A DNA stretch of 64,000 bases from Acheta domesticus (Eukaryota > Arthropoda > Insecta > Orthoptera > Gryllidae), in assembly GCA_031308135.1 (NCBI GenBank), contig JAHLJT010000631.1, positions 33,465,522 to 33,529,521 of the forward strand, read 5' to 3'. This document shows, one piece after another, positions 52,895-63,102 of this stretch. A program made the translations under genes and the position numbers. How positions within the stretch are numbered: position 1 is the first letter of the stretch; every line of letters begins with the position of its first letter. The notes under the pieces are model-generated. The model had not been told where the DNA came from. It saw only the letters and a program-made list of their open reading frames with translations, and made no database searches.

Positions 52895-54946
52895 CTAAGC
52901 GATAATACCGGCGTCACACAATTCATCTTCTATTTCTACTATTTCTCCATCGAGACCGTTGTTACCGGCGGCTTTTGAAGCGTGTAAAAGACGCAGCCTC
53001 TCCACGAGCGTGTTCGGATCGCGCCAATATTTGTAGTCTGGCGCCGTCACAAAACGTAGTCCCCTCCCCTTCTTCTTTCGTTTCATCATTTCAAGTCTTT
53101 TGCTTCGTCTTTCCCCCGCGAAAAGAGGCGAGATAATTTCACGATATTTCAGTCTATTATCCTTTGTGTTAAAGTGTAAATTCGGTCTGTAATTCACCTT
53201 GTGTGCGGAAGACAATTCGAGAATCTTTTTGTATTTCATCAAATCGTCTTTCGTGACATCTCTCAGGTTGGGTCGTTGCTCGAAAAGTAGTTCGAGAAGG
53301 CCTGGCTCTGGGGAGAATTTATGTCTCTGAACGGAGAATGCTTCCTCGTCCGGGTAAAGCTCTACGACGGCGTTACCGATGTGAGGTCGCCCTCCTATAT
53401 AGTACGGTCCGTACGTGAATTTATTTATTTATTTAGTCAAAAAAAACAGTAAAAACTGTATATGACGTGTGGGGAAAGAAATTTATCTGCGCACATTTTC
53501 TTGAGGGCCAGAATTAAAAAAAAAAAAAAAAAAAAAACGAAAAAATTAATTTAGAAAATAATTATCTTCGAAAAATAAAGATATTTGAAAAATGTTTTTT
53601 CCCGAGTTATAGAAAATCAATTTCAACTGTAAATGAACTACAAGCAAAAGGAGTGCTCAACAAAACGTGCGCACAGTGAAGCTACATTTACGTCCAGAAG
53701 CAAAACAAGGGGCCATCTCAGCATTTGCTCTATGGATCAGGGAAACTGGACAAAAACCTGATCGAGATGGGGGTCATTGACCCGGAAGCTGAAGTACATT
53801 ACTTGTTACAGGCGTATTAAATATTTTTTAAATGTATACAATGCAAACATAAACTAATTCATTATATATCTTTGTTTTGTTACATTATTTTTCTTTTTCA
53901 CGATCACGATTTTTCACGATCGATCTTTTTCACGTGGTATCTCCTACACCGATTGCAGCATTTTGCAAATAGTTTACCAATTGATTATAATGTTGACTGC
54001 GAACATCTCTATTTCTTACTTCTTCGTTCCCTTCTTCCAACTCTGGGAGTGTTTCGAAGGAGGGATAAAAGACATCGTCATCATCTTCTTCTCTTGATTC
54101 CGATTTGATAGGAACACGCGTAGTAGAAGGTTGAACGGAAGACGGTGATGGTGGTGGGTTGCTATTATTTTTTCCCTTTTTTTGATGGCGGTGCGCTTTC
54201 GAGACGGGCGCCGTGAGATAAGTATCGAGTAATCGATTGCGCATCGTTTCGGCTTCTTGCAAGATGTTCATTTTGTTGCGAATGTTTTCACGTGCCTTCT
54301 CCACCTCCGTTTTCAACCTCTCTTCCGACGTTTCGGCTCGAAGGGGAGCGGGCGATGAGGAAGGGGGAGGAGGACGCGATATCTTTCCACGTAAGCTTTT
54401 TTTCGCTTTCTCAAGTGCGCTGAGCGTCTTCAAGTCTATGTTCGATCTTTTTTTTGTTTGTTTGTTTTTAGTTGTTTCACTGTCTACGTTTCTTCTTCTT
54501 TTTCTTCTCACGTCTTTTCTCGAAGCCGTTTTTATTTTTTTCACGCGTCCTCCTATTTTAGATTTCACTTTCATCACACCGGCCACACCGAGCGCGGCAG
54601 CTCTTTCACCGAGACTCGCGTCTCTGGACTTGACCCGCTCCCACGCTGCCTTGGCGAGCGCTTCGTCTGTCCTTTTGCATTCCTCACCGCCTTTGTAGTT
54701 GTGGTAAGCGATGTTGGGCTCCCTACACGCTTCGTCCAAAGGGTTAATACCACGGTCGCCTCTTTGCAGTCTCTTCATGAGCTTCGTACCAGGTCCGCAA
54801 AATTGGTAACCACCGGGAATGTGAACTTCAAAGGGAAGTTTGTCTATCGCCCGATTCAGCATCCGTCCTATAAATCCTCTTCCGCGATAGTGTCGCCCCC
54901 TCCGTCGCGTTCCCGCGGCATTGAAATGCTGTCTCACGTACACTAT
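52895..54946 (-). pseudogene. PLA2-like + DUF8207 protein (Polinton, copy B), split by insertion
   Basis: The start codon that is ATG in copy A reads ATA here (54944-54946). The frame is then open through 53937: a Ca-loop-like YQFCGPGTKL near residue 47, DEAC then REPNIAY where PLA2 enzymes have HD (both catalytic residues changed), basic and coiled-coil segments, then LPELEEGNEEVRNRD. A 514-bp insertion with 5-bp target duplication interrupts it. The DUF8207-like part continues from 53412 (YGPYYIGGRPHIGNAVV, PGLLELL) with one more frameshift near 53245, to the stop at 52895. Neither copy preserves a PLA2 catalytic His, so enzyme activity is doubtful even before these breaks. Confidence 0.75.
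53418..53931 (-). mobile_element. Retroposed SINE-like insertion with 5-bp TSD
   Basis: ACGTG occurs on both sides (53413-53417 and 53932-53936), and copy A has the empty site (GTACGTGGTATC). On the minus strand the insert ends in a TAAATAAATAAATAAATT tail, as left by LINE-driven retroposition. It also has a run of ~22 A at 53516-53537. Part of the plus strand (53680-53790) reads briefly as protein-like but is closed by stops. The source is not recognised. Confidence 0.75.
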
Positions 54947-54981
54947 GGCGTAGAGTGAACTCTATAGCGAAAGAAAAGATA

Positions 54982-55575
54982 TTATATAACCTTAAAATCA
55001 GCACCACCATCGTCCGTCGGCACGAGAAACCGATCGAAGCCCGATCGGTAGCGACCGTTACGAAGCGCACTCGGTTTACATATCACCGCAAAAGCAAAAC
55101 GGTCGGTGTTCAACTGCTTGGGAATTTTGGTGTACGTTTGACAGAGATAGAGCACGTCCGTGTGTTTATGCCTCCCGGCCGCGAAGTAGGCTTTGATGCA
55201 TTCTTGTTTTTCTGTGGCGATGTCGTCGAAAATGAAACTGTCGGGCGACGCCTCGGCTGGCGGCACGATGCTATCGTGCTGCGTAAACGAACGAAAAGGA
55301 AGGAGTCCGTCGCAGACTTGCTTCAAGCACGTGTACATGGGCTGCGTGTCTATGGTGGAATATAAATACACGTTGCGGAACGCCAGCCCGAACTGTCCGG
55401 TGAGAAGCGAGACGACCACGTTTGTCTTTCCGCATCCGGAAGGTCCCACGATAAGAGCGCGCACGCTATCTGGGAAAAGTGGTCCGTGTCGGCTCTTGTT
55501 CTCATCGTCTTGACCGCGCCATAAGGCCGTCACGTTCACGACGGGCAGTGTCACCGATTGTTGAACAACGTTCAT
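54982..55575 (-). CDS. FtsK/HerA-type packaging ATPase (Polinton, copy B), internally deleted
   Basis: A continuous 197-codon frame from ATG 55575 with Walker A GPSGCGKT (residues ~44-51), Walker B-like FIFDD (~114-118) and the LYLCQTYTKIPKQL segment. Directly after PKQL, 44 residues present in copy A (8958-9089) are missing, an exact in-frame deletion of 132 bases. The lost piece is the IRDNANMIIIF...NDFKTF region, which is well conserved in the family. The ORF is thus intact but the enzyme is probably not functional. The stop lies 36 bases from the next gene's start codon position. Confidence 0.87.
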   Translation of the reverse strand: MNVVQQSVTLPVVNVTALWRGQDDENKSRHGPLFPDSVRALIVGPSGCGKTNVVVSLLTGQFGLAFRNVYLYSTIDTQPMYTCLKQVCDGLLPFRSFTQHDSIVPPAEASPDSFIFDDIATEKQECIKAYFAAGRHKHTDVLYLCQTYTKIPKQLNTDRFAFAVICKPSALRNGRYRSGFDRFLVPTDDGGADFKVI

Positions 55576-55796
55576 CGCCTTGCGAAGAAAGAGAGAGACT
55601 GCGTGCTACCGAAGGAAACTGTTTTAAAACACCACCACCATCACCATCACCATCAAAGGAGAGAGGGAGGGGGAAAGGGATACCCTACTCGGTGTGTGAT
55701 AACGTTAAGAAATAAGAAAAAAATACGAATAGAAATACGTCATTTTATTGATCATTAAAAAATACAAAGGTGACACATTACACATGACTGTTATGG

Positions 55797-56238
55797 TTAT
55801 CTGTTGTGGTAGTCATCGATGCAATCGCCATCTGCACAACTCTCGCTAACCATTCCGCAGCGTTGCGCGCGCATCCGCTGACGTCCATCGGAAGAAGAAG
55901 ATCGCAGCAGACCGAGGTGGATGTCGATCGTTCCGTCGTCTTGCGACGTCGCGATGGTGTTGTTTTTTTGGTCTTTCGCTCTTTTGGTTTTGCGTCCTTT
56001 TTGGTTTTCTTCTTCTTCTTTTTCGATGTGCAATGCACCGGACAGGGATGACCGCATGCAGAAGGAAAATCGGGTGATGGAGACGTCGGCGCTCTCACCT
56101 CCATATCCTCCTCCTCCATGTTTTGATATCAACAAAAACTGCGAGTTGCGAATCGCAAGAAGAAGAAGACGAACCAACGTCGTCTTCAACGGGCGAAGCA
56201 GATGGATGTTGTTGTTTTTCTTCTTCTTCGTTCATCAT
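55797..56238 (-). pseudogene. Acidic Ser-rich Polinton protein (copy B), frameshifted
   Basis: Counterpart of 9769-10230. ATG 56238; the Ser run is shorter (four instead of nine Ser), and a 4-base deletion near 56120 shifts the frame. Later length differences in the Lys-rich segment bring other frames into play up to the shared stop at 55797. Function unknown. Confidence 0.45.
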
Positions 56239-56309
56239 CTCGTGAAGGAAAGACACGGAATGATGACAGTGAGCGACACAAGCGACTTCTTATACGATCA
56301 CGTTTTTCT

Positions 56310-57628
56310 TCACCACAAAGTCGTCGATTCCACTTGGCATTGCACTTCCGTTTTGTAGATAATGACACAATACGCCGTGACGTTAGCTGGCATAGCTGTA
56401 CCCGTTTCCCACGTGATCTTGATGTCGGTTTGCGAGGGGAGGACGGCAGACGCTCTGGCGGAGACGTTCCATACGATAATAGGAAACCAAGCATTCAAAT
56501 ACCAATATTCCATTGCCGATATGGGATTGCGATTGTAGAAAGAACGTTCCGCTTTTTGCATCATTTCATAGAGATACGGGTGCCATTTTTCATCATCATC
56601 AGTATAAAATTTTACATTGCATTGAAGTTCGGAATAAGGGTAAAACTCGTCGTTTAAATACAGTTTTGCTCTTGTCATGTCGTTACCATCGAATTCACCC
56701 GAATTCTGTTTCAGGTTCGCGTCTTTCCCCTTTTGCATCCCAAAGAAAATGTACAGTGGATGGTCCTCTTTTGCGGCAGTCTTCACCGTCCACTGAAACG
56801 GTCCATTTCCTCCACTTGGAACGTTGGGGTATTCGTGAAGTTCCCATCGTCTGAATTGCACGGGGATCGGGCGCCGGCTGTCCAGGGTTCGCGTCACCGC
56901 GAGGGAAGCAGCATCGCTCAGCGTCAAATGAGGCATTCTCCAAATCACATAATCCAAGTCACGGTAATCGTTGTGGCATCTGGTATGGCATTTTTAGTCG
57001 TGAGACATCGATTATCATGACGACCTCGAATGAGAACGAGGTCGTGTTTCACGCCGGTCATGATACGCGTGTGATCTTCGAAAAATCCCATCCACAGTCG
57101 CAATGGCACGATACCGTAAAATTTTCCGCCATTCTTACTGAGCATGAGTTCGGTGTTGCTCTCGGTTTCTGACTTGTATAACTTGAGATCTTCGGTCCAA
57201 CACGCATTGCCGAATGATCTTCTTTCTGCTGGCGAAAGGAAACACACGTTCTTTATCGTGCTCGTGATCCCCGGATTTTTCACAACGTCGACGATCACGT
57301 TGTTGATTTCGTAACGAATTTCACTAAAAAGAAAGGCGAAACCATTGTTGATCAATTCGCAGTTGGTGCGCTCTGCAGTGCCCGTCTTGACCGCAGATCC
57401 CGCGATGACGAGCGAACTCTCGCAAGGTAAGAGAACGGCGTCCTTATTCACGATAGTAATGCGAATTTCGTCGTTTTGACCAAACGATTTAATGTACGGA
57501 AAGTGTTCGTGAACACCTTCGTTGACGATGTGGTGTTTTATATTCTCCCTGCGGAGAATGTCGATCGCGTGTTCGTCCACAAATTCCGTTGAAGAATGAT
57601 GATTGGTCTTCATTTTCTTCGACGACAT
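56310..57628 (-). pseudogene. MCP: Major capsid protein, double jelly-roll (Polinton, copy B), frameshifted
   Basis: Two long open frames cover the gene: 57628-56945 from an ATG that is preceded by a Lys/Arg run, and 56957-56310 for the second half. They are separated by one missing base near 57010. The N-terminus is complete here (it is damaged in copy A). Changed bases near 56330 replace the last ~12 residues with an early stop. Size (~440 residues) and position between penton and ATPase fit the Polinton MCP. Together with the penton it would build an icosahedral shell. Confidence 0.77.
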
Positions 57629-57790
57629 TTTTTTCGGTTTTCTTCTTCTTCTTCTTTAAAAAAATACTGTAACTCAACACTCGTAAGATTTGTCGACTGG
57701 ATGGTGTTAACGTGGTGAGCGGACAAAGCACTCTGTGCCTCGGTCGCGACACGACCTGCATTTTATAGAGCTTTTCTTCGTGGTTCCTTT

Positions 57791-58553
57791 TTAGAAGAAA
57801 GCGGCATTGCGATTGCTTCTGGGGCGTACGTGTAAGGTGCACGTCAACTGTTTTTTCCGAGTACAACGGAATCAGTTCACCGGCCGCGTTCGATAGTCGA
57901 ATCGATAACTCGTCGATAAAAACGTCGCGTGACGCGGTGAAAGATTTTTTCGGTTGGTCTTTCTTCGACGATGGCGGCAGGTAAATCGTTCACGTGAAAC
58001 TGATAAAGCACGTGAGCTATTCGATCGTTTATATACCCGCTTTCGATCACGTTACACGTCACGAACACTTCAAAATCTTTCACGATCGTCGGCGCAGCAT
58101 CGGCCGTCACGTACACCCCGTATGCTGAAGGTGGGACGGTCTTTGAAAATCCGAGGAGAGGACCGATGGACTCGGCGTGCTCGGAAAGCAGCGTGAACGA
58201 CGTGTTGACGCGCACTTTGTGTACGGGTCCGCTTCCAAATCGAAACAGTGCTTCTTCTTCGCAAAGCCACCGGGAAACTGTCGATGTAGAATATTCGATA
58301 TATGATGATGGATGTCTTCCAAAGTATACGTACCCGGAGGGACCTCCAGCATATAGCTTGCCGGAGGTCCCCCACCACCCCCATTTACAACTTCCTAGTG
58401 GAGTTGGTTGTGTCCATCCTTCACGTTGGGAATGGTTTGAACGGTGCTGAGATGCACTAACGCGATCTCGTACACGTCGTTCGAGAGGTCGACACCCGGC
58501 GCAAACTTCACCGAGATCTCCGGCCCCTTCCCGATTAAAGTGTACGTACGCAT
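57791..58553 (-). pseudogene. Penton / minor capsid protein (Polinton, copy B), frameshifted
   Basis: ATG 58553 opens MRTYTLIGKGPE; VDLSNDVYEIALVHLST and GTYTLEDIHHHISNIL follow in one frame with a stop-making change near 58395. Further indels near 58218 and 57918 split the C-terminal strands (AAGELIPLYSETPLTCTLHV-like end to the stop 57791). The same single jelly-roll vertex protein as at 11763-12528. Confidence 0.7.
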
Positions 58554-58591
58554 GACACGATCGTCACAAGCGAAATGACAACGTCCGGTGT

Positions 58592-58991
58592 TTAATCTTC
58601 CTTTTTCTTCTTCTTCTCCTTCTTCCATTCGTGAAAAAGAAACTGCAAACATAACTTGCCGCAATTGTTCGCGTTGTATCGTTGAACCTGACGCGTGTTG
58701 TACGTCACGCGGTGTCCGCGGGCGTATCGAAGAAATTCGGAAGGGGGCGGAAGTCCGAACGAATCGAAATAACGCACCGTTCGGTCTCGTTTCACGTACG
58801 CGACGAAATGAGTACCGTCGCCGCTGGCGTCGTCGAGGTTGATGACGCCGCACTCACGCTCCGCCCCTTGTTCTTTTGGGCAGCGCATCCCGCGTAAACA
58901 CACCACGAAAATGAGGAATGTTCAAAATCTTCTTCGCAAAACGTGTCATTTCCGAGAGTTGCGAGAGCGCTCGACGCGGTACTCCGCTCAT
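58592..58991 (-). pseudogene. Adenain-like cysteine protease (Polinton, copy B), frameshifted
   Basis: The catalytic part is in one open frame: GTHFVAYVK (His), RYFDSFG (Asp) and NNCGKLC (Cys), then a Lys-rich end at 58592. An extra G near 58862 separates it from the N-terminal ~40 codons, which start at ATG 58991 overlapping the pX-like stop (ATGA). Copy A has that junction intact but breaks the His region, so the lesions are independent. Confidence 0.82.
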
Positions 58992-59560
58992 TCGTTTTTT
59001 CGAGCCGTCCCCCTCCTACTCGTCCTCCCCTTCGTCTTCCTCTTCGTCCGAAGCATTTTCGCGGTCCTTAGCAACACGCCGGATCCTTTTTTGGTCTCTT
59101 CCATAACCTTGTTATGACGCACCATTTCCGCTAATTCTTGGTTTTTACTTTTAGCGTTTTTCACAGCGTTCGCGATAGCGGCAGCGCCACCTGCGACAGT
59201 CCCGAGCGCGCTCAGTCCGCTGAGGATGGCCGGAATCAGAGGAATGAGGGCAGGCAAAAACCCGCCCCTCTTTACTCTTTTTCTACCTCCACGCGCCGTT
59301 CTCGTCGTCCTTTCGCCTACGTACGCCACTCCCCTGCAGACGACGACGATTCTTTCCCCCCTTCGTACAGGGACCTCCGACGCATCGACCTCGCAAAAAA
59401 ATGCCACGACCCATCGCGGCGGGATAATCACCGCGCCGGAATCCGAAAGAGAATCTCTTCCTCTTCTCTCTCTTGTACGCCTCTCCCGTCGTAACTCCCT
59501 ATTATCGGGTTGTCTCCTACAATCTCTCGCTGTTGTCGTTCTGCACACGGTCCGAACCAT
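58988..59560 (-). CDS. Adenovirus pX/pVI-like core protein (Polinton, copy B)
   Basis: Open frame from ATG 59560. The hydrophobic GGFLPALIPLIPAIL segment, the Ala/Gly helix, RHNKVMEE and basic ends are as in copy A. Residues ~52-88 are read in a different frame because two small indels cancel each other (near 59418 and 59305), so this stretch is probably altered from the ancestor. The stop overlaps the protease ATG. Confidence 0.7.
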   Translation of the reverse strand: MVRTVCRTTTARDCRRQPDNRELRRERRTRERRGRDSLSDSGAVIIPPRWVVAFFCEVDASEVPVRRGERIVVVCRGVAYVGERTTRTARGGRKRVKRGGFLPALIPLIPAILSGLSALGTVAGGAAAIANAVKNAKSKNQELAEMVRHNKVMEETKKGSGVLLRTAKMLRTKRKTKGRTSRRGTARKNE

Positions 59561-59609
59561 GACAGTACTAATACACAAGCGCAAGTGTCAAAATATATAA
59601 AGGTCTCCT

Positions 59610-60390
59610 TTAAATATCCTTCTCCAATATCCCCTTCGATACCAGACGCTCATTGAGCTTATCAAACTTTTCTTCAAATTCATGCTGCAACTTATTGAAA
59701 TAAACAAACATGTTGTCATTGAAACTCGTCAGACGCGCACCGAGCCCTTCCAATTTGTTTTCTATGTTTGTTTCGAGATTATGAGTATCGTGTTTGACTA
59801 GTTCTTTATGCACGTGAAAAAGTTCCTCCGCGTGTTTTTTCGCATCCGCCAGCGTCTCATCCAATTGCGCCTTAATCACCACGTCCGAAGAGTCCGTACC
59901 GGCGCCTACTTTGCGAATAAGTTTGTTGTGAAACTTAAAATTACCGGACGAACCGACTTGCGGTAACGTCTCCAAGAGTCTGGGAGGAATTTTTTTTCGT
60001 GCGCGGCCACGAGCGCCTTGCATTTGTTCTTCGCGAACGCCTTTAAGTTTTTCTCCTGTTGATCAACACGCGTAGAGAGCTTCTTCTCGAGAGCATCGAG
60101 TTCGCTTTTTGTTTTTTCACGGTTTCAGCAGACTTGCTTTCGTGTGCGGCCGCAAGCGCCTTGCATTCGTTCTTCGCGAACTCCTTTAATCGGTTTTCCT
60201 GTTCTCCGAAACGCGTAGAGAGCTTCCGCTCGAGTGCATCGAGTTCGCTTTCTTTGATCACGGTTTTTTTCCCACAGACTCATCGTCTCTCCTCATGCGC
60301 TTCACAACACCATCGATTTGTTCATCGACGTATCGCTTCGTGACGGCGTGACGCGCCCGAATGTCCGACCGCATGTCCGAAGACATCCAT
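59610..60390 (-). pseudogene. Coiled-coil fibre-like protein (Polinton, copy B), frameshifted
   Basis: Counterpart of 13582-14357 with ATG 60390 and the AVTKRYVDEQI repeat near the N-terminus. Single-base losses near 60105 and 59995 split it into frames 60261-60043 and 60023-59610. The C-terminal coiled coil (THNLETNIENKLEGLG) is intact. Confidence 0.6.
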
Positions 60391-61122
60391 CGCATCGATG
60401 CGACTGTGAGTTTTGTGTTCGACTCGCGACTATTTATGTATTATTTTTTTAACGGGCGTGCAGTCTAAGGCCAGTGACCGCGCGGATGTTCTAGGTGATA
60501 CCGCACGCACGCTTCGCTGTCGCGCGCAAGGAAGAGAGAGAGAGCGCAGACGCTACCGCCCTTCGCCTCCAGAGCGCGCACGCTACAGGCTTTCGCCGCC
60601 AAAGCGCGTACACGCCCGATTTCTTTCTGAATCCTTTTCCGAATTCTTTTCTGAATTGCTTTGCGAACTCTTTCAAAATTGGTCGGTCAGCGACTGACTA
60701 AGAGTGAGTTTCATTTTTAATTAATTTTTCACAATAATATTTTTAATTTTTATCACGGTGGTGATCTCATTCTACATCTCATTGTTGGAGATGCAAAAGT
60801 GAGCCAGTGGTTCTCTTTTTTTCGCCTCTTCATCATCATCAAACAGCTATGTTTTTTATTTTATTGATTATTTTAAATCACTTCCTATTTTTACTTCCTA
60901 TTTTTTGTTATTTTTTGAGGGACGGGTAAGGAATATTTTCTTAGTTCAAAAAATTATATTCGCTTGACAATAATTTGGAAACAATTATTTTAATTTATTC
61001 AAATTTTTTATGAATATTTTGAGGAACGGGTAAGGAATAAAACTCTTTCTTTTTTAATATGTTCTATTGTTCTATTTCATATTAAAATTTACATTTCTTT
61101 TTTTTGCATTGTCTGTGTGCAG
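60391..61122. other. Non-coding stretch upstream of the late block (copy B)
   Basis: Same content as 14358-15102: a GA-rich run, two CTTCGCCnCC(A)GAGCGCG motifs (about 60559-60608), then AT-rich sequence with two GGGTAAGGAATA blocks. No gene supported. Confidence 0.4.
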
Positions 61123-61370
61123 ATGCAGCTCATTGGCACGAAGAGGAAGTACAGTCTGAATCACTAAATGTTTCACATTATTCACTTCTCTTGGCGTGTA
61201 AAAGAACCTTTGTTGCGAGATGTAACGGCGCTTGTTCTATAAATAGAGTTGCTGATCGTCCAGTGGAATCTTCCACTGCACTGCAAAGACCTATATTTGT
61301 AGATATTGAACATATTAGAACATTGTGCACAATCACTCACTTTCATGATCATTCTTTTCACTTTTCATGA
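61123..61370 (+). CDS. Candidate plus-strand terminal exon (copy B)
   Basis: Counterpart of 15103-15347, open for ~82 codons behind the same 3' splice-like site. A three-base insertion (about 61279-61284) preserves the frame, and several substitutions near 61170-61185 do not add stops. It ends three bases before the stop of the opposite spliced gene. Confidence 0.35.
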
Positions 61371-61373
61371 TAT

Positions 61374-62353
61374 TCATGAGTCCTCTTTGTTGATAATTCC
61401 ATATTGTATGAACAAACCCCTATGATATCCCAAGTTTTGTGCTTAAATAAATCGGTTAGTTTATAAATGAGCACCACGTTTGCATTATTGCCTTCGTTGA
61501 CCCCCAAGTACGCAAGGTGGGGTCGTTCTTGTAGGAATTTTTCTCTTCCTATTTGCTGAATTTCAGGTGTAAATCTGAAGAAGAAGAAAAAAAGGTAAGT
61601 ACAACATTTATGTATACATTTTTTAAAAAATTTTTAAGAGAAGTTATTTTACACACCTCACCGGTAGGAAGACTCCAAATGTATGTTGTAGTGTTGCGAC
61701 ATACGATTTTTTTTCGTACTTCGCTCTTTCTACCAATGATATATAAGTTATTTCAAAGAATAATCCTTTTGGAAGGTTTTCGAATTGCAGCCTGTTGTGT
61801 TCACTTTCAACTTTTCTCTCCAGTTCTGACCATAGACTGCAATAAAAAATTAAAAATGAATAATTTTTTTCTGTCATTTTTTACTTTGATGATTTATTAA
61901 CACTTTTTTACTTACTCTTGCCGCTTCAGTTTTCTATAAACGTACACCATGCACAACGGTTTTTTTGGGACAATTTTCACCGCTTGCGCGTCTTTGTTGT
62001 TAAAATATCTTATTCTCTTTCATTCACCGTTTTGATGGATTGAACGGTAGAATCATATCGGTCATTTTTTCCACGTTCCGTGATGTCATTGGAACGATGG
62101 CACGATCTTCGAAAATTTCATCGTCTGAATCCGGAACGATAAGCATGTCTTCAGATTCGTGCAAAAGGTCTTGAGTATTGACCATGTATTTTGCCGTGTC
62201 TCTGTGAAAAAGAAAATTATTTTTTAACAACAATGCGTATGAGTTCACTTTGTTGTTCGCTAATAATGTTTTTCAAAATGCTGTTACTTACAGGTTTCGA
62301 TGTTTCGATGCCGAACTGTCATCGGCGCGTGATGATGTTGCATTTTCTGTCAT
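61374..62353 (-). pseudogene. Spliced four-exon gene of unknown function (copy B)
   Basis: Exon 1 62353-62292, exon 2 62201-61916, exon 3 61836-61657, exon 4 61574-61374, with GT/AG sites at the same places as copy A. Here the exon 1/exon 2 junction is in frame, which supports the intron model (copy A lacks two bases there). Exon 1 has one extra codon. Copy B carries its own breaks in exon 2 (about 62020-62036) and a missing G in exon 4 (about 61421), so this copy is probably not functional as read. Confidence 0.55.
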
Positions 62354-62478
62354 TGCGCGGAGAGCTGTTGTCTTCGTGCGTCTTCTGAGCGAGCCAGCGG
62401 TGTGTGTGAAGAAAATGTGCGTGTGGACCTCTTTTAAAGCTCAACCGTTTCGTGTACGCCGGCGCGTGCTTCCTCTAG

Positions 62479-62785
62479 CTGCTGATAGTGATTACGCAGC
62501 ATTAGTCAGCAGCGTGCTGTTCTTATCGCTGTCGCACGAGTGTTATGTTACGTCTTCCGCTCCTTCGTGCTGCATGTGCTGCTGATAGTGATTACGCAGC
62601 ATTAGTCAGCCGCGTGCTGTTCTTATCGCTGTCGCACGAGTGTTATATTACGTCTTCCGCTCATTCGTGCTGCATGTGCTGCTGACAGTACAACTACCTT
62701 CAGTAGTCAGCACTTCTTATCGCTGTCGCACGAGTGTTATATTACGTCTTCCGCTCATTCGTGCTGCATGTGCTGCGGATAGTGA
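62479..62785. repeat. Three tandem ~94-100-bp repeats upstream of PolB (copy B)
   Basis: TTCTTATCGCTGTCGCACGA recurs at 62520, 62620 and 62714 with the same unit content as copy A. The link sites differ slightly (ATTACGCAGCATTAGTCAGC), keeping the GTCAGC and CGCAGCA halves of Maf/AP-1-type sites. Confidence 0.8.
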
Positions 62786-63102
62786 TTACATTGTGTGGTG
62801 CAATGCTGTCGCTCCGATAGTGTGTGTGTGAAACTTTAAAACATCTTCCAAACAACAGACTTCCGGCGTTAGTCGTTCGTTTGCCCTGCTCGCGGACATC
62901 CTAGTGCAGTGTTTTTTTCGTGGCGATCTCTTTCTTAGTTATTTACGCCGTGGTAGTGACCGTAATATTGATTGACACTTTTCAACGGTGTGCTTGTTAG
63001 AAAGTTGTCATTTTTTTCGTATTGATTCATTGTCGATCGATATTTTTCGATTTTTTTAACACTGTATTTATTTTTTGTTTTCTTTTAGAGAAGGGGTTAG
63101 AC

